Below the pieces are notes generated by a model. The model worked only from the letters and a program-made list of their open reading frames with translations. It made no database searches and was not told where the DNA came from. The position numbers and the translations under genes are program-made. DNA of 64,000 bases from Lineus longissimus (taxonomy: Eukaryota > Nemertea > Pilidiophora > Heteronemertea > Lineidae), in contig NC_088308.1 of assembly GCF_910592395.1 (NCBI RefSeq), forward strand, positions 7,889,001-7,953,000. The letters are read 5' to 3'. Within the stretch, counting starts at the first letter, position 1, and every line of letters starts with the position of its first letter. Shown piece after piece: positions 1 to 11,700 of the stretch.

Positions 1-913
1 ACGCAGCACCAAAAATCGATGACGTCAAACACAAATCGTAATCGTAATCGTAAGCGATGCGGAAACTCGCTAATAAAAAGGCAAATTACGCAAGATATAG
101 AATTGAACTATCAGTGTGACGCAAGTATAATTTACACTTTACGAACAAACGCTATACTACATAATGTAATATAGTAGTACTCCTGGGAAATCTGTTATTT
201 TCCCAACCAATCTTTTATCTTTCAAAATGTTAGTGTTGAAAAGCTACATGTGGAAATCTGAAGGCAGGGCAGAAAAAGGTACCGTCTGAAAAATGCTGAC
301 AAGGTCAAGGTGTGTTGCCCTGCTTTAGACAAAATGAAAATCCTTTGGTTATTGATGAAAGCAGGCAGGACAATAAGAAAATTTGAGGACAAATATCAAC
401 TAATAAGGCAGGGTTCCATGCCCTGCTACATGTTAAACCATTTTAACTGAAACACTGGACGGATAATTTTGCAGTAAAGGTAAAGGCAAGGAAGAACTTT
501 GAGAATTTCTTTTCTGTTTAAAACCTTTGACTGTGAGGGCATTATGGAAGGAGCTGACATTTTAAAAAAACAAACTATCTAATTGGTAACGAAAACAGTG
601 GTAATAAATTCAGCCAGTTAAGGTCCTATCAGTAGTTTTATAGAGAGGCAGTACTGCACTGCCCTATCACCCCATACATGTACCTATCACACCATCCTTG
701 TGAGCACTGAGCTTTTACTAGGCTCGTATGGTTATGGTACAGGTTTACCTCGCTCTCCCCAGGCCCAGGTTCTATATCAAAATAGACGTGGATTAAATAT
801 GTAAGCACGGCCTGGTACACTGAGATCAGCAGGTATAGGGAGATGACTACTGCCTCTAATAAACTGCTGGTGCATGAATACTGCCACTAATAAACTGCTG
901 GTGCTATGTTTAC
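1..913. other. Intronic / 3' flank of the SLC16 gene, no exon seen
   Basis: AT-rich sequence downstream of the last visible SLC16 donor. I looked for the C-terminal helices (the expected continuation after GPPIAG) on the minus strand and found none, so the final exon is probably outside the window. A short direct duplication of a segment containing AATAAACTGCTGGTGC lies at about 856-904. Confidence 0.6.
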
Positions 914-2996
914 CTGCAATTGGTGGTCCAACAAGGTTCGCCACTCCCTGGCCACACATCAGGATTCCGTAGGCATTGGTGAGCTTTTCGAGCGAGAGCA
1001 TCTCCACAATAATAATCGAAGCGAGAGAAAAGTTCGCCCCGATGAAGAATCCATACACTGCACTACTCATACAAATCGTGACAAAAGTCGTACAGAGTGG
1101 GTAAAAGAAAATAGCAATACCACAAATAACCATAGAAAGGCCATACACAAGTGACGAACTCACTTTCGGCGAATCCGCAATTAAACCAAAGAATATCAGG
1201 CCAAACATGTTCGCAATTCCGATCACAGATACAACCATTGATGTCTGCATGTGAGTCAAGCCAATGTGAGCGCCGTAATCCGGCACATAGAAATACGGGA
1301 TGTCGTACCACGCGTAGAGGATGACGTTAGATAGAAAGAACAGAACGTATTTAACACTCCTGAAGATGGAAACGTCGAGCATCTCCTTCACGACACGTTT
1401 CGCATGTTTCCATTGGCAACACATAAACATCCTGTCATCAGATTCATCATCATCACTCGTGGCATCACTCGCTTTATACAACTGTGGACAACTACTTGAT
1501 TTATTCTGAATAAACTCGTCTAATCGTATCAAACTTCCGCGATAGAAGATATCACGTCTATACATCGGTAGAAAGCGATCTTGATTTGAGGCCTTCTGCT
1601 GCGGTTGTCTTGGTAGGGTGGCACGAGTTTTTTCCCAAGTTTGTGGCTGCGAGGCAACACCATGGATAATGCTATTAGTTTGTGGAGGGTTGTCGGAGAA
1701 TGTGATCTGGACATCTTTCAGACTCTGACTTTTATTCAGTCGCGAATGACTTTTATCAAAGCGTGATTTTGACGTCTCGTCGTCCTGAAAAGTACAGATC
1801 ACATTGGTATGCGTATCACTCACGTTATTGTCCGTACATGTAGAATGCTTTCGAATGTCACCATTGCTACACTCATCACGATTTTCTGTATTATCAACAA
1901 CACTCGACAAATGACCGTTAGTCCTATTTTCAGTTGCACTCTTGGCCTGAAGGAAGGGAACCTCCAGTCGGTTCCCCGTTATACTTTCACAATCACGAGA
2001 ATTGGTAAATAAGACTTTTACCTTATCCGACACATGAGCCTCAGATTTTGACCCATGTGGAGCAAAATCATCACCATCTTTATAAAAATAGGTCGGCAAC
2101 TGAACTAAAGAATGAGTAACAGGTTCAGAAAGATGCTGCTTTATTTTATTGACAGCTACACTTCCACGTCTTCCATTTAACTGCATCTCTATTTCATTCA
2201 CCGCATCCACGTGCTCACTGAAATTCAGTTGAGAATTATTCCTAGACGTTCGCGACAGGCGTTCCAACGAATGGAGGAATTTGCGTCGTTTTCTTTGACC
2301 CGACGTTTCCAATGGCCTAAAAAGTGCACCACAAACCACAAGGTTGAGAAAGAATCCACCGATGAGGAGAAAGGTTCCTCGCCAGCCGTAAGTCTGTATA
2401 AGGTACTCCATCAGTGGAGCCATCGCGAATGTACCGATGCCACTTCCAGACACTGATATACCAGTGGCAAGGGCTCGACGTTTTTCAAAGTAAAATGCCA
2501 CGATTATAACCCCTGGTGTATACACCAGGGACAGACCCACACCCGAGATAACGCCGAAGGTCAAACATAGAATTTCACTGCTGGTGGCAAACACACACAA
2601 CACACATCCAACGCAGGAGATAATGCCACCAGCAATACACGTCCATCTGCAGCCGTATTTGTTTATCAACGCACCGGCTATCGGACCGGCTAACATAGGA
2701 ATTGCACAGAATACTGAGCCAATCCAGGTGATTTTACTGTGGCTGTCTTCATAGAAGTGATCGTGGAGCTCCGTAAATAGTACGCCGAAAGAAAATGCCA
2801 CACCGTCGGTGATTACATTGGTGATGAAAGAGGCGGCAATAATAACCCATCCCCAGCCACCATCAGGGGGGGTGGGCATCGGGAGATCGGAGGATTCAGA
2901 GGAAGAGCTCGATGACGAATCATCGCCGCTTTTCTGGCTGGCTTTACTGACATGACGAGTTCGACTAAATGTTTCTGTCTCTCCCATTGGGGCCAT
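914..2996 (-). CDS. SLC16 / monocarboxylate-transporter-like protein, 3' part missing
   Basis: A proton-linked or facilitative transporter of the major facilitator superfamily, SLC16 family, expected in the plasma membrane. The exon encodes about 694 residues. Residues 45-50 read DGGWGW, the family signature before helix 1, and the second signature region (YFEKRRALATGISVSGSG) follows in the N-terminal half. Helices 1-6 lie at about residues 48-230, then a roughly 300-residue hydrophilic loop rich in Ser, Asn and Lys, then helices 7 onward from about 540. The N terminus has a Ser-rich acidic run (residues 27-36). The start is the ATG at 2996-2994 in a CCATGG context; a second ATG lies three codons on. 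The coding sequence reaches a GTAAAC donor at 913-910 after GPPIAG (phase 1), so the last helices are encoded left of the window. The long loop suits MCT12/14-type or invertebrate-expanded members better than MCT1-4. The substrate cannot be assigned. Confidence 0.93.
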
Positions 2997-3285
2997 GGCC
3001 TTGATATCAAGTTATTGGAACTAAAGAATTCGGCTAAATAAATCCTAAACACTGATGACAGGTAAAGTTTTGACATGGGTCTGCATAGATGTAATATATT
3101 GATGTTTTGATTCCACTGGTTGCCTCCCCTCAAGTGACGTTTTGTACAACTGGACCACTCCGACATGGGTTCCCTGCAAGAACAACAAAGGTAGAATGAT
3201 TACAGGTGAAGCAGACGCGAGGTCTCATGATATGATCTCATCAGCAGTGTGGGACACCTGGGCCCGGTTATTCAAACAAAGCTGC

Positions 3286-3319
3286 TAACGGTGGTTTGGC
3301 GGATGCTAAACCACCGTTA
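3286..3319. repeat. Perfect 12-bp hairpin inside a GGGCCC-bounded palindrome
   Basis: Arms TAACGGTGGTTT (3286-3297) and AAACCACCGTTA (3308-3319) are separated by 10 bases. GGGCCC motifs at about 3260 and 3332 extend the symmetry outward. It looks like a small foldback element. Confidence 0.7.
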
Positions 3320-3489
3320 TATTTGATAGCGGGCCCCAAATTTGTCTGCTTGGCTTAGCTGCTGCCTAGCCACTGCATCTCAAGGGTGCCGCCATGGGGT
3401 TCCACAAATTTTTATTGGGGTTTCACTTAGTTTAGTAGCAGTCGCTAAAACTTATCCAGGCTTTCAAGGGCCCAGATGTTGCCACCTGT

Positions 3490-3910
3490 CACTGAGTCTT
3501 CAGTCAGCAGATGTCGCTAGTCGTCATCCAGCTGTTAAGGGGTCACTGGTTTATGGCCAAGTTTCCTTAGGCCTTCTGAAGAGTTCAGAGTGTGTGAATT
3601 TGTTTTTTTAGCCCAGGTTCGTCTTTGTTGAAATGGCCCATTCGACATCATACCAACCATTCCACGGCATCCATACCAAGTCCAATGGACAAATTCGAAG
3701 AAGTTTGTTTTGGCGCGTAGGACTCACTACTACTAGTAGGAGTCATGCATTTCACCTTGAACAAAGGATCGTCGTGTCTCTGGGCATTGTCCGAAGTCGG
3801 CTTGCCATAACCTATGCTTAGGCCTTCGCCGGACATGTTCCGAGTGTGCACATTTGTCATTTTGTGTTGATGAATGATGTTTTGGCGCCGATTCGTCTTC
3901 TTCAATCATG
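3490..3910 (-). repeat. Dispersed repeat, two diverged sub-copies
   Basis: Segments around 3560-3660 and 3800-3910 share a pattern (GGCCTTC, then a CGGAC/GAGTTC and GAGTGTG block, then an ACATTTG-like block). The reverse complement of 3720-3870 matches 55260-55395 in patches, including CACACTCGGAACA and CTTCGGACAATGCC, so the family is present at least twice in the window. Confidence 0.55.
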
Positions 3911-4349
3911 TTCTTCAAAAGGCCCATATATAGTAATACCAGTGGCAGTGCAAAAGAGCAGGGTATGAACTCTAGCTGTAGGTCTTTCTAACCTGCTCTC
4001 ATTACAATTGTCATCAGTCAGTAGGTCTACATCTTTGCACACAATGTATACATCGTATGTAGCAGTATACGACGTAGTCTACTTTACTTAACACACAATG
4101 GCTGAATAGGCCTACATGCAATCAGCTGATTTGAAAACAATCAAAATGAAAGTCAAAGTGTCATCAACATTTTTTGCAGTAATTCAAAAGCAAGTTACAG
4201 TGAACGGCGGGTTTTCACTTACCTCATATCCTATTTTATGTGACTACCGAACACATAGCAGAAAATATCTCCGGATAATTGCACAAACAGTTGTTTTAAA
4301 GTGCACATCACTGCAAAGCGACAGACCTTTTCCAGATCAGGATATCAAC

Positions 4350-4357
4350 TATAAATA
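4350..4357 (+). promoter_or_regulatory. Isolated TATA-box candidate
   Basis: TATAAATA followed by GGCGCC on the plus strand. The next ATG in a reasonable context is at 4498 and opens a 73-codon frame with no recognisable homology. It may drive a non-coding or lineage-specific transcript, or be chance. Confidence 0.25.
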
Positions 4358-5240
4358 GGCGCCTCGTTCTGACAGCACGTTTGACAGTTAGCTTCAACGA
4401 GGTTAGGTGTCAGCACCGTACGGGAACGGCTCCTGGTGGATGTGGCAGTATACTATACACCCAGGACAGTCTGTGGGCTCCGTGGTAGAAGAAGAAAATG
4501 TCCCCTGAAAAACGTGTCAGGCTATATTGTATTCTGACGGATTTATTGTGGTACATGTATATGGTTCTTGAATGTCTTGTCTTGGAAACATGTGAATCAT
4601 GGCATGGTAACAGTCCCAGTGATCCATGTATTATTTCAGTGGTAATTCATCACCCAAGCTCTTCTTTTAAAGTGCATTTTGAAACAATTGACCTCTTGAT
4701 TCTGAGGCCAGTGCTCTAGCACTTTGCCACTGTAGTGATCTAATGATCACATCCTGGAAATCACCAGAGTGTGTCGTCGACAGAAAATCATCATCATACT
4801 AAAAAGTCCCTTGGAAAGGCACTTTCAGGAGTTAAAGTATTCTTTCTCCCGTCATGGTTGTGCCGGCGCTACCGTCCCCTGTCCTTCATGATTTAAAGTG
4901 TCCTTCTCCAGTCATGAAAATAAATGTAATCCAACAAAGCCTATTTTTACGGGCTATGTAAATTGTACCGCTATGACTTTCTACTTTCTGTTCCTAAAGA
5001 GACGCATAGGCTAGGTGAGCGCAACTTGTAATAGAAACCGAGACGTTCAGAAGATTCCGTGGTGTTATTCCAGCCATCCAGTTTGTCCTCTGAATAACAA
5101 CCAGAAGACTGCTTTACCCAGAGAGCGTCTCGGAATGAAGACTGAGTGTGATGTACCATTGGCCGGGGCCGACTCAATACCCATCCTCCAAACTATCAAA
5201 ATTCATTCCCTTTTCACAAGACACTTACCCAGCGTTGTCT

Positions 5241-5416
5241 AAATACTCCCTTAGCGGACACCTCTCTATTAAGGACACCCTCTCTATCAAGGATACTAGT
5301 CTTGGTCAAAAATTGGTAGTTTCCTTTCAATTTGATCTCTCTAATCAGGACACCTCTCTATTAAGGACAACACTTGTCAGTCCCGAGGGTGTCCTTAATA
5401 GGGAGGTTCTACTGTA
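5241..5416 (-). mobile_element. MITE family A, copy 1
   Basis: About 175 bp. It carries the family hallmarks: repeated TCCTTAATAGAGAGGT in both orientations, a central GACAAGTG/CACTTGTC block, and a right end GAGGTTCTACTGTA. The left terminus is diverged. No coding capacity. The terminal CAGT plus TA boundary resembles Tc1/mariner-superfamily non-autonomous elements. Confidence 0.8.
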
Positions 5417-5799
5417 ATTGAAAGACATCAAAAATGTATCTACAGTATTTTATTTATTTAGAGACTGTTAAGTCACACTGAAGAGAATTCACATCACAAT
5501 AATGTATCACAATTTCCTTTTGTCCACAAAAATTCCCCTTCTTGCATCAAATTGTACTGTAATATCCACCAGGAGCTATCACAACTTGTTGGCACCCGCT
5601 TGAGACAATCTACGTCGGTGTCCGACTGAAGTCCAGGGGTACAAACTAGTCGAAGCAATTCTCAGTAAAACTCGCTTGCGTTCTTCCAGTTACATGTATG
5701 TGCATGTGATTAATGTTCATCTAATAAAAACTTGGTAATTACATGAACATGTATCATGTGGTTATCCTGCTACAAACTAAAAAACAATGCTGCGGCACA

Positions 5800-8700
5800 T
5801 CAGTTGACCGTCGTCATACCAGGAGGAGGGGTGATTGGCGGACCACCGGACTTGACCGGGGTGCTAGGACCACCCGGGGCAGACGGAGAAGTTACGTTCC
5901 CGAACAACCCATAGCTGGTAAACTTCTTCTTCAGCATGAAGATGGCCCCGATCGAGGTTCCCACGATTGTCAACGCCATGATCGCCGCAAGGGTTGGCTT
6001 CAGCGCATTCGTGGCAGGTTCAGGTGACGGCGTGGCTGAAAAGAACCGCAAAGCATGTCACCAGCAATGGTAGACTTGTTGCGACAGAAAAGACAAGACC
6101 GACTATTTCTGTCTCACATAATCATACCGGCTATAGTTACAATAGATATTGATTGTAAATTAGTAGGGATTCTGCTGAAACACCTCTTCTGGTCACTATC
6201 GCGGGTGTTAACTAAACTTGGGTAACGCCAAGCTAACTGAACGCCATCTAGTGACTAATGTGTTTTGAACAACCAGGCCCTGTTTTGTATATTGAGAGGG
6301 CGCAGTTAATTGTATTAGTCACCAGTCGGTCGTTCTGTGTACACTCCGGACGCAGTGGACTGGCATCGTCCCTCCCCAAAAGTGTGGTATACACGAAGGG
6401 ATGACAAATGAACTGCCCCGGAGTTTTAGTTCCTCACCATAACGACGATCAAAATAGCGAAATGGTCTGCATAGGAGTTTATCATTTGTTTACTCCAAAA
6501 ATTACACGGACATGGTCTTCCTAAAGTTCCATCAGGCAATAGAATTTAACCACATTAAAAAAATGCACAGCATTTTCATTGCGAGCGCCTCAAAAACAGA
6601 ACCTGCGTGCGAGTACAAAGAAGGGAACATGTACAGAAAAGTAGGTAGAATTCCTTGACTTCTCTCGACGCGCGCAAAGAACATTTTTGACTTTTTATCA
6701 CCAGTGCGACTACATACTCCGTTAAAGAGTTTAGTGTTAATTAGAAGAAGAAGAGAAGAGAATTCGGCCCCACGGTGGTTTTATCGGCAAAGACTTGCGG
6801 CTGAAGGGAACAAGTTATAGCGAGCATGGTATTGATCCTCTGAACTCTCAAATTACTATACCTGCTTGAGTTGTCGGTGGCGGTGTGGTGGGCTTTTCGC
6901 TTGTGGTAGGCATACTGGTGGTGGATGGTGGGCCTCCCTTGCCATGGACCTCCACCTCACAGATCACAAGAGGATCTTGATAGGCCGACTTCTTGACAAA
7001 AATAACATGGCGGCCTTTCGTGTTTGGGTCACACCTGATGTCCTTCAATTCGCCAGAGAACGGCCTTCCCATATATTTTTTGCAGACGGTGTATCCTAAT
7101 GTCACTGGAGTCTGCGGCGTGGTTGTTGTTGGAGGACTATCTGTGGTCGTTATTCCGCTGGCCGTTGTCGTTGTAGGAGCAACTGTTGTTGTTATCGGGC
7201 CGGTGTATGTCAGGGCGGGATAGAGGACCTCTAGGTGTTTCACGTCGAAGGAATCGGTCGCTAGGATGTCCAAAAGGAGGTAGGAACCTGCGAGATAATT
7301 TGAGTCACATGTGCCAAGTATAAACGACTGATTGTGAGAGAATATTGGATGGAATGGTGCCCATCAGAAAAGAATTGGTACTTGATCGTTTTATGAATTT
7401 ATTAGCGATAATCGAATCGGCGCAAGTCATTCATGGTTGTACTGAGCTCGTAGTACTACTCATTTCCATCAGCTCCAGGTTGTGCTTTATCAAGGACCTT
7501 CTTTTCTTCTTCAGCCAGCTCTTGCTCGATCGTGTGAATGATTTGATAGTGCCAAAGGCCCACCGGGCAAATGCGTTACAAAATTCAGTTTATGAACTAA
7601 AAGAAGGGGACATATTTGGAGAAGGAGGGATTTGAGCAAAAACATGAACTTTGAATAATTAAGTAAAAAGTAGCCGACGCTCTTACCATTCGATGAGATA
7701 GTGACATATTCTATCTCGTACGTGTACTTGAGGTCCACTTTCCACCACGCGACAACCTTGTCAGCTCTGGAGACAAAGCAGAACCCAGAGTTTGGGTCGG
7801 GGGTGGGGTTACCGTCCGTGGCTTTGCTAGGTGTGTTGGTTCCTTGGGAGGAGCCGGCAGCTGCTGCCATGCCAACTGCTTTATTCTGAGCAGCTAAAAG
7901 AGATTTTGAATATATTTGATTAAAAAGTAGCATCTGCAGCGACATCTACCCCTTGTTGTGCAATATCTCTCAAACGCTTCGTCAACGGCCAGAAACTTCC
8001 CATGTACGCTTCGCACTTTGGAGTGCCATATATTAGTGCCCTTTTTAAATTTGAGTAAGAAATAATCTGGTTTAACTTTGTGTGCCATTTCAAATGGTCA
8101 AATATGCAACGCGTGTTTGTCTTTGGTTACACTCCTACGCAGTGGTGCAAGTGGGTGATGAGTTCATGATTCATGTCCTCATGTAAGGATGTGCTCTCGT
8201 GATCCATGCAGGAATGTGCTTTTGTAGCTGGGTAAAGCCAACTGTGTTTTCGTTATCCTAGGAATGTGCTAAGTTGTGTTAGGATGTGCTTATGTGATCC
8301 CGGAAATGTGCTTAATTGAACGAGGATGTGCTTTCGTGGAACGAGAATGTGCTTCGGTGGAAGTGAGTGTCAAAAGTCACCAAATCTTACCTGTTATTTT
8401 CGGGTCTAGATAAGAACAATAATATTTCATTAACATGACACACAGCAGAAAATCCTGTCCCACTTCAATCGGGCGGCACACGACAGATTTGCATCATTGA
8501 AATTCTCGTGTATGATGTCAACTATAACTTCATTGAGAATCTCAGTAGAGAAAGCAACGTGATCTAATCAAATCACGTGATTTTGTCTCAGCACACTGTG
8601 ATACTTGTGCATCAATGGTTATCCGTCTTAGCTCTGACGTCATCACGATACACCACTTCGTTTATCTGGTGGACGCTTTGCAGGCTTCGTCCACGATGGT

Positions 8701-11700
8701 CGACCAAAAGCCTGACATCATCGACTTCGACAACGTTGCTAGTTTCTTTAGGTCCAAAATCACGGACCACCGTTGGCAATACATGTACCTGTATAGTTTT
8801 TGTTCCCATAGACCTCCACCTCGCAGAATTGCAATGGGTCCCCCTTAGCCCCCTCCTTCATTATGATCAGGTAACGTCCTATTGCCCTGTTAGATTTGCA
8901 GTCCATCCGTTTCATCTCTCCCGTCGTAAGAGACGCCGTCTGCGCGTGACAAACAGTAAACATGGTCTGGTGGACCTTCTGGGCATCAAACATCATGGCG
9001 ATCATGATACGGAAGTTTCGGAGCCGGTTTCCTGTGAGGATGAAAAATTAGCTTGTTGCAGTTACCTGAAGTATTATCCACGCATGATAACTCGGACTTG
9101 ATATGAGGTGACCATGTACTGCGTTTTCAGAATTCGAACGTTTGCTTGCGGTGAGGCTTACTGTACCCGTTATTGAAAGAGCCTATCACATCCCCGTTGT
9201 AGACGACCAAAAACATAAACACTGGAGAAACGAACTGAAAAACATTTAGGCGAAGGCATGAGAACATAATTAGCCCTTTACGAAGTTATCTATTTATGCT
9301 GTTGCCTACCGCAGCAGTCTCCCCTGTTGTAGATGACGACAGAAATGACCCTGAAAACATCTCGCAGATCCACGCTCCACCATTCAAGATCCTCCTTTCC
9401 TGGGGTCTCCATGCACGAGCCGCCGTAGATGTTGTTGTCAGTGTTGCCGTCCACAGCCCGGGAGCTTAGACGATCTGAGACGGTCGGATCCGTCTCCCCT
9501 GTCTGTATCGCATCCTTTAGAAGAGCGATATTCACTGTAGAGACAAGACATGACGATTTCATTTAAAAGGAATGTATCTTTCGACCTTTCGTTCACCAGA
9601 CGTAAGTTTGGGAAGGAGATGTTTGTTAGTCAGATTCAAAAGAAGGGACTACGTGTGGCGAAGGGGAATTCTATTAATCATGTTGAACAGCATTTGTTAA
9701 GGAAGAATCCCTGCACTTACATTCGGCTGATGATCCGTACACCTCAACTTCACACAACGTCAGCGGCGACATGGTCGTCTTGGACACGATGACATACTGG
9801 CCAAACGTTGGCTGGTTGCAGTTTACATCCTTCACCTCTCCTGGGCCCATGGCGTGCTGCTGTTCATAGCACATGGTCACAACAGAGGAGGCAAGCTTCC
9901 CCGGGACGAACACCTTGGCGACAAGAACTCTGAAGTTCTTAAGCCTGAATGCTAAGAGGTATAAGGAAAACAAGTATAGCTTTCTGCCGGATCTTGCCTG
10001 ATTTGAAAGCGTTTTGAAAGAACCAAGTTATGACTGGGAAGTTCCCGGGAAGAAAAAAGTCATTGATTAGCCTTGAGCAACTAATCAGCAACGAGACATT
10101 TGCAATACTTCTCTCACGGCTTATTACCATAAAGTGATAAACATAAAGGTCTCACTATAACTTTCGTAATATTGAGTGAAACGTGTTTGTGTATTCCTTT
10201 AAAATTATGCTGTCACTGTAACCTACCAAATCCATCTTCCCTGTTCACAATAACAATCCTGCGGACCCTGTAAACTTTGCCCAAGTCCACGCTCCACCAT
10301 TCCTCTCTGTCCATACCCGTCGTCATGGAGCATGACTTTCGGTCGAAGTCGGTCATGCGCCATCCATCCACCGCCAGGCTTGCACTACCTGATGTGACGG
10401 ATACATCACTGCTTTGAATCGTTTTCTTGTTGATGGCAAGATTTTCTGCAGGCAAAGAAACAACGTTCACTAATTCCTGACTTCAAATAACCTGAACAAA
10501 CTATTGAATCAGGCTTATATGTTATGTCGGTCGAACCCGGACAATGTGACCCTTCAAAATAAAAGGAAAATCAGCACTAAAACATCTTTCAGTGATTTTT
10601 GTCACTAAAGCCTACTGTTAACTGCCCGTATCAGAATCATTGGAAGTCGCGTGATGACAGCACATCTCGTGGCGCGCTGCCGTCTTGGCTCTGTCGTCAT
10701 CACAGTACACCACCTACCCCAAACACTCGATTCATACACCTCGATCTCACAGATCGTCAATGGATAGTTCCCTTCAGCGATGATGGTGACGTGGCGACCA
10801 ATGATTGGCTGTTTACATTTGACGAACTTCCTCTCTGCGCTGTTTAACCTCTGAACTTGATGGTGGCAGAGGGTGTAGTTGTATGGGTTCACCTTGTTCT
10901 TGTCGAATTCCCGGGAAATGTAGATGTAGAAGTCGCGCAGACAGAAGTCTGAAATAAATACGTTTCAATCCCCCTTAGCTACCTGATAATAGTTCAGTGG
11001 TGGAACAAAAATCGCGCATGATATTTCATAGCGGACTCGGCTGAGTAAAACAGAGGACGTGTTTGGAAAAGGAGGAGGCTTTACCCTTAGATAAAGTAAC
11101 GCAAGTTGACAGACATGTTTGACTACTTGCCATCTTTGCAGGCAAGCAGGTGGTATGCTAAATGGTACCGGTAATGATAAGGCAAAACGACGTGTTTTTA
11201 CGTTATTGCACAAATAATGGAAGTATAAGGTTATTAAAAAAGACCCGGACATATCTACACACTTTTACAATCTCTTTTATTGACGACTACCAGTTTGTCA
11301 ATCTCGTAATATCCCAACAGGTCAATGTGGAACCAGACTTCGCCGGCGTTGGGTTCGACTGTCATGGCTGTAGCGCACTCTCCTTCTTGATCGCCATCCA
11401 CTGCAAGGTCCGACTTGTACTTCCAGTAGGTGCTCCTTTGATTAGTCGGTTTCCCATAGGCGAGGTTTCCTGAAACGTTCAAAAACGGGTAGCATGGGGA
11501 TACGTAAGTAAGTTTGTCCATGGTTAAACTGGTGTCCGTGAGCACAGCTCAGTTCTTCGTACGTCTTGCAGCCTGTTTGGTCGGTTTCGTTTGAAGAGGC
11601 ATCCGTTCGGGTTTTCTTCAGCACCGGAGGTGTCCCGGAAAATTCTTTGAAAATGTTTCTCGCGACATTGGAGGCAGTCAGTCACCAAACAAGTACGGTA

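Larger units (their letters stand above)
2997..5799. other. Intergenic region with dispersed repeats, no supported gene
   Basis: This is the upstream region of the SLC16 gene and the downstream region of the lectin gene. It contains a hairpin (3286-3319), a repeat of about 400 bp (3490-3910), a TATA-like element (4350-4357) followed by a 73-codon open frame of no recognisable family (4498-4719), and a MITE copy (5241-5416). A minus-strand AATAAA near 5448 could serve the lectin transcript. Confidence 0.6.

Noticed and set aside
638-820. Minus-strand frame as the last SLC16 exon
   Set aside because: No hydrophobic helices and no match to the conserved C-terminal part expected after GPPIAG.
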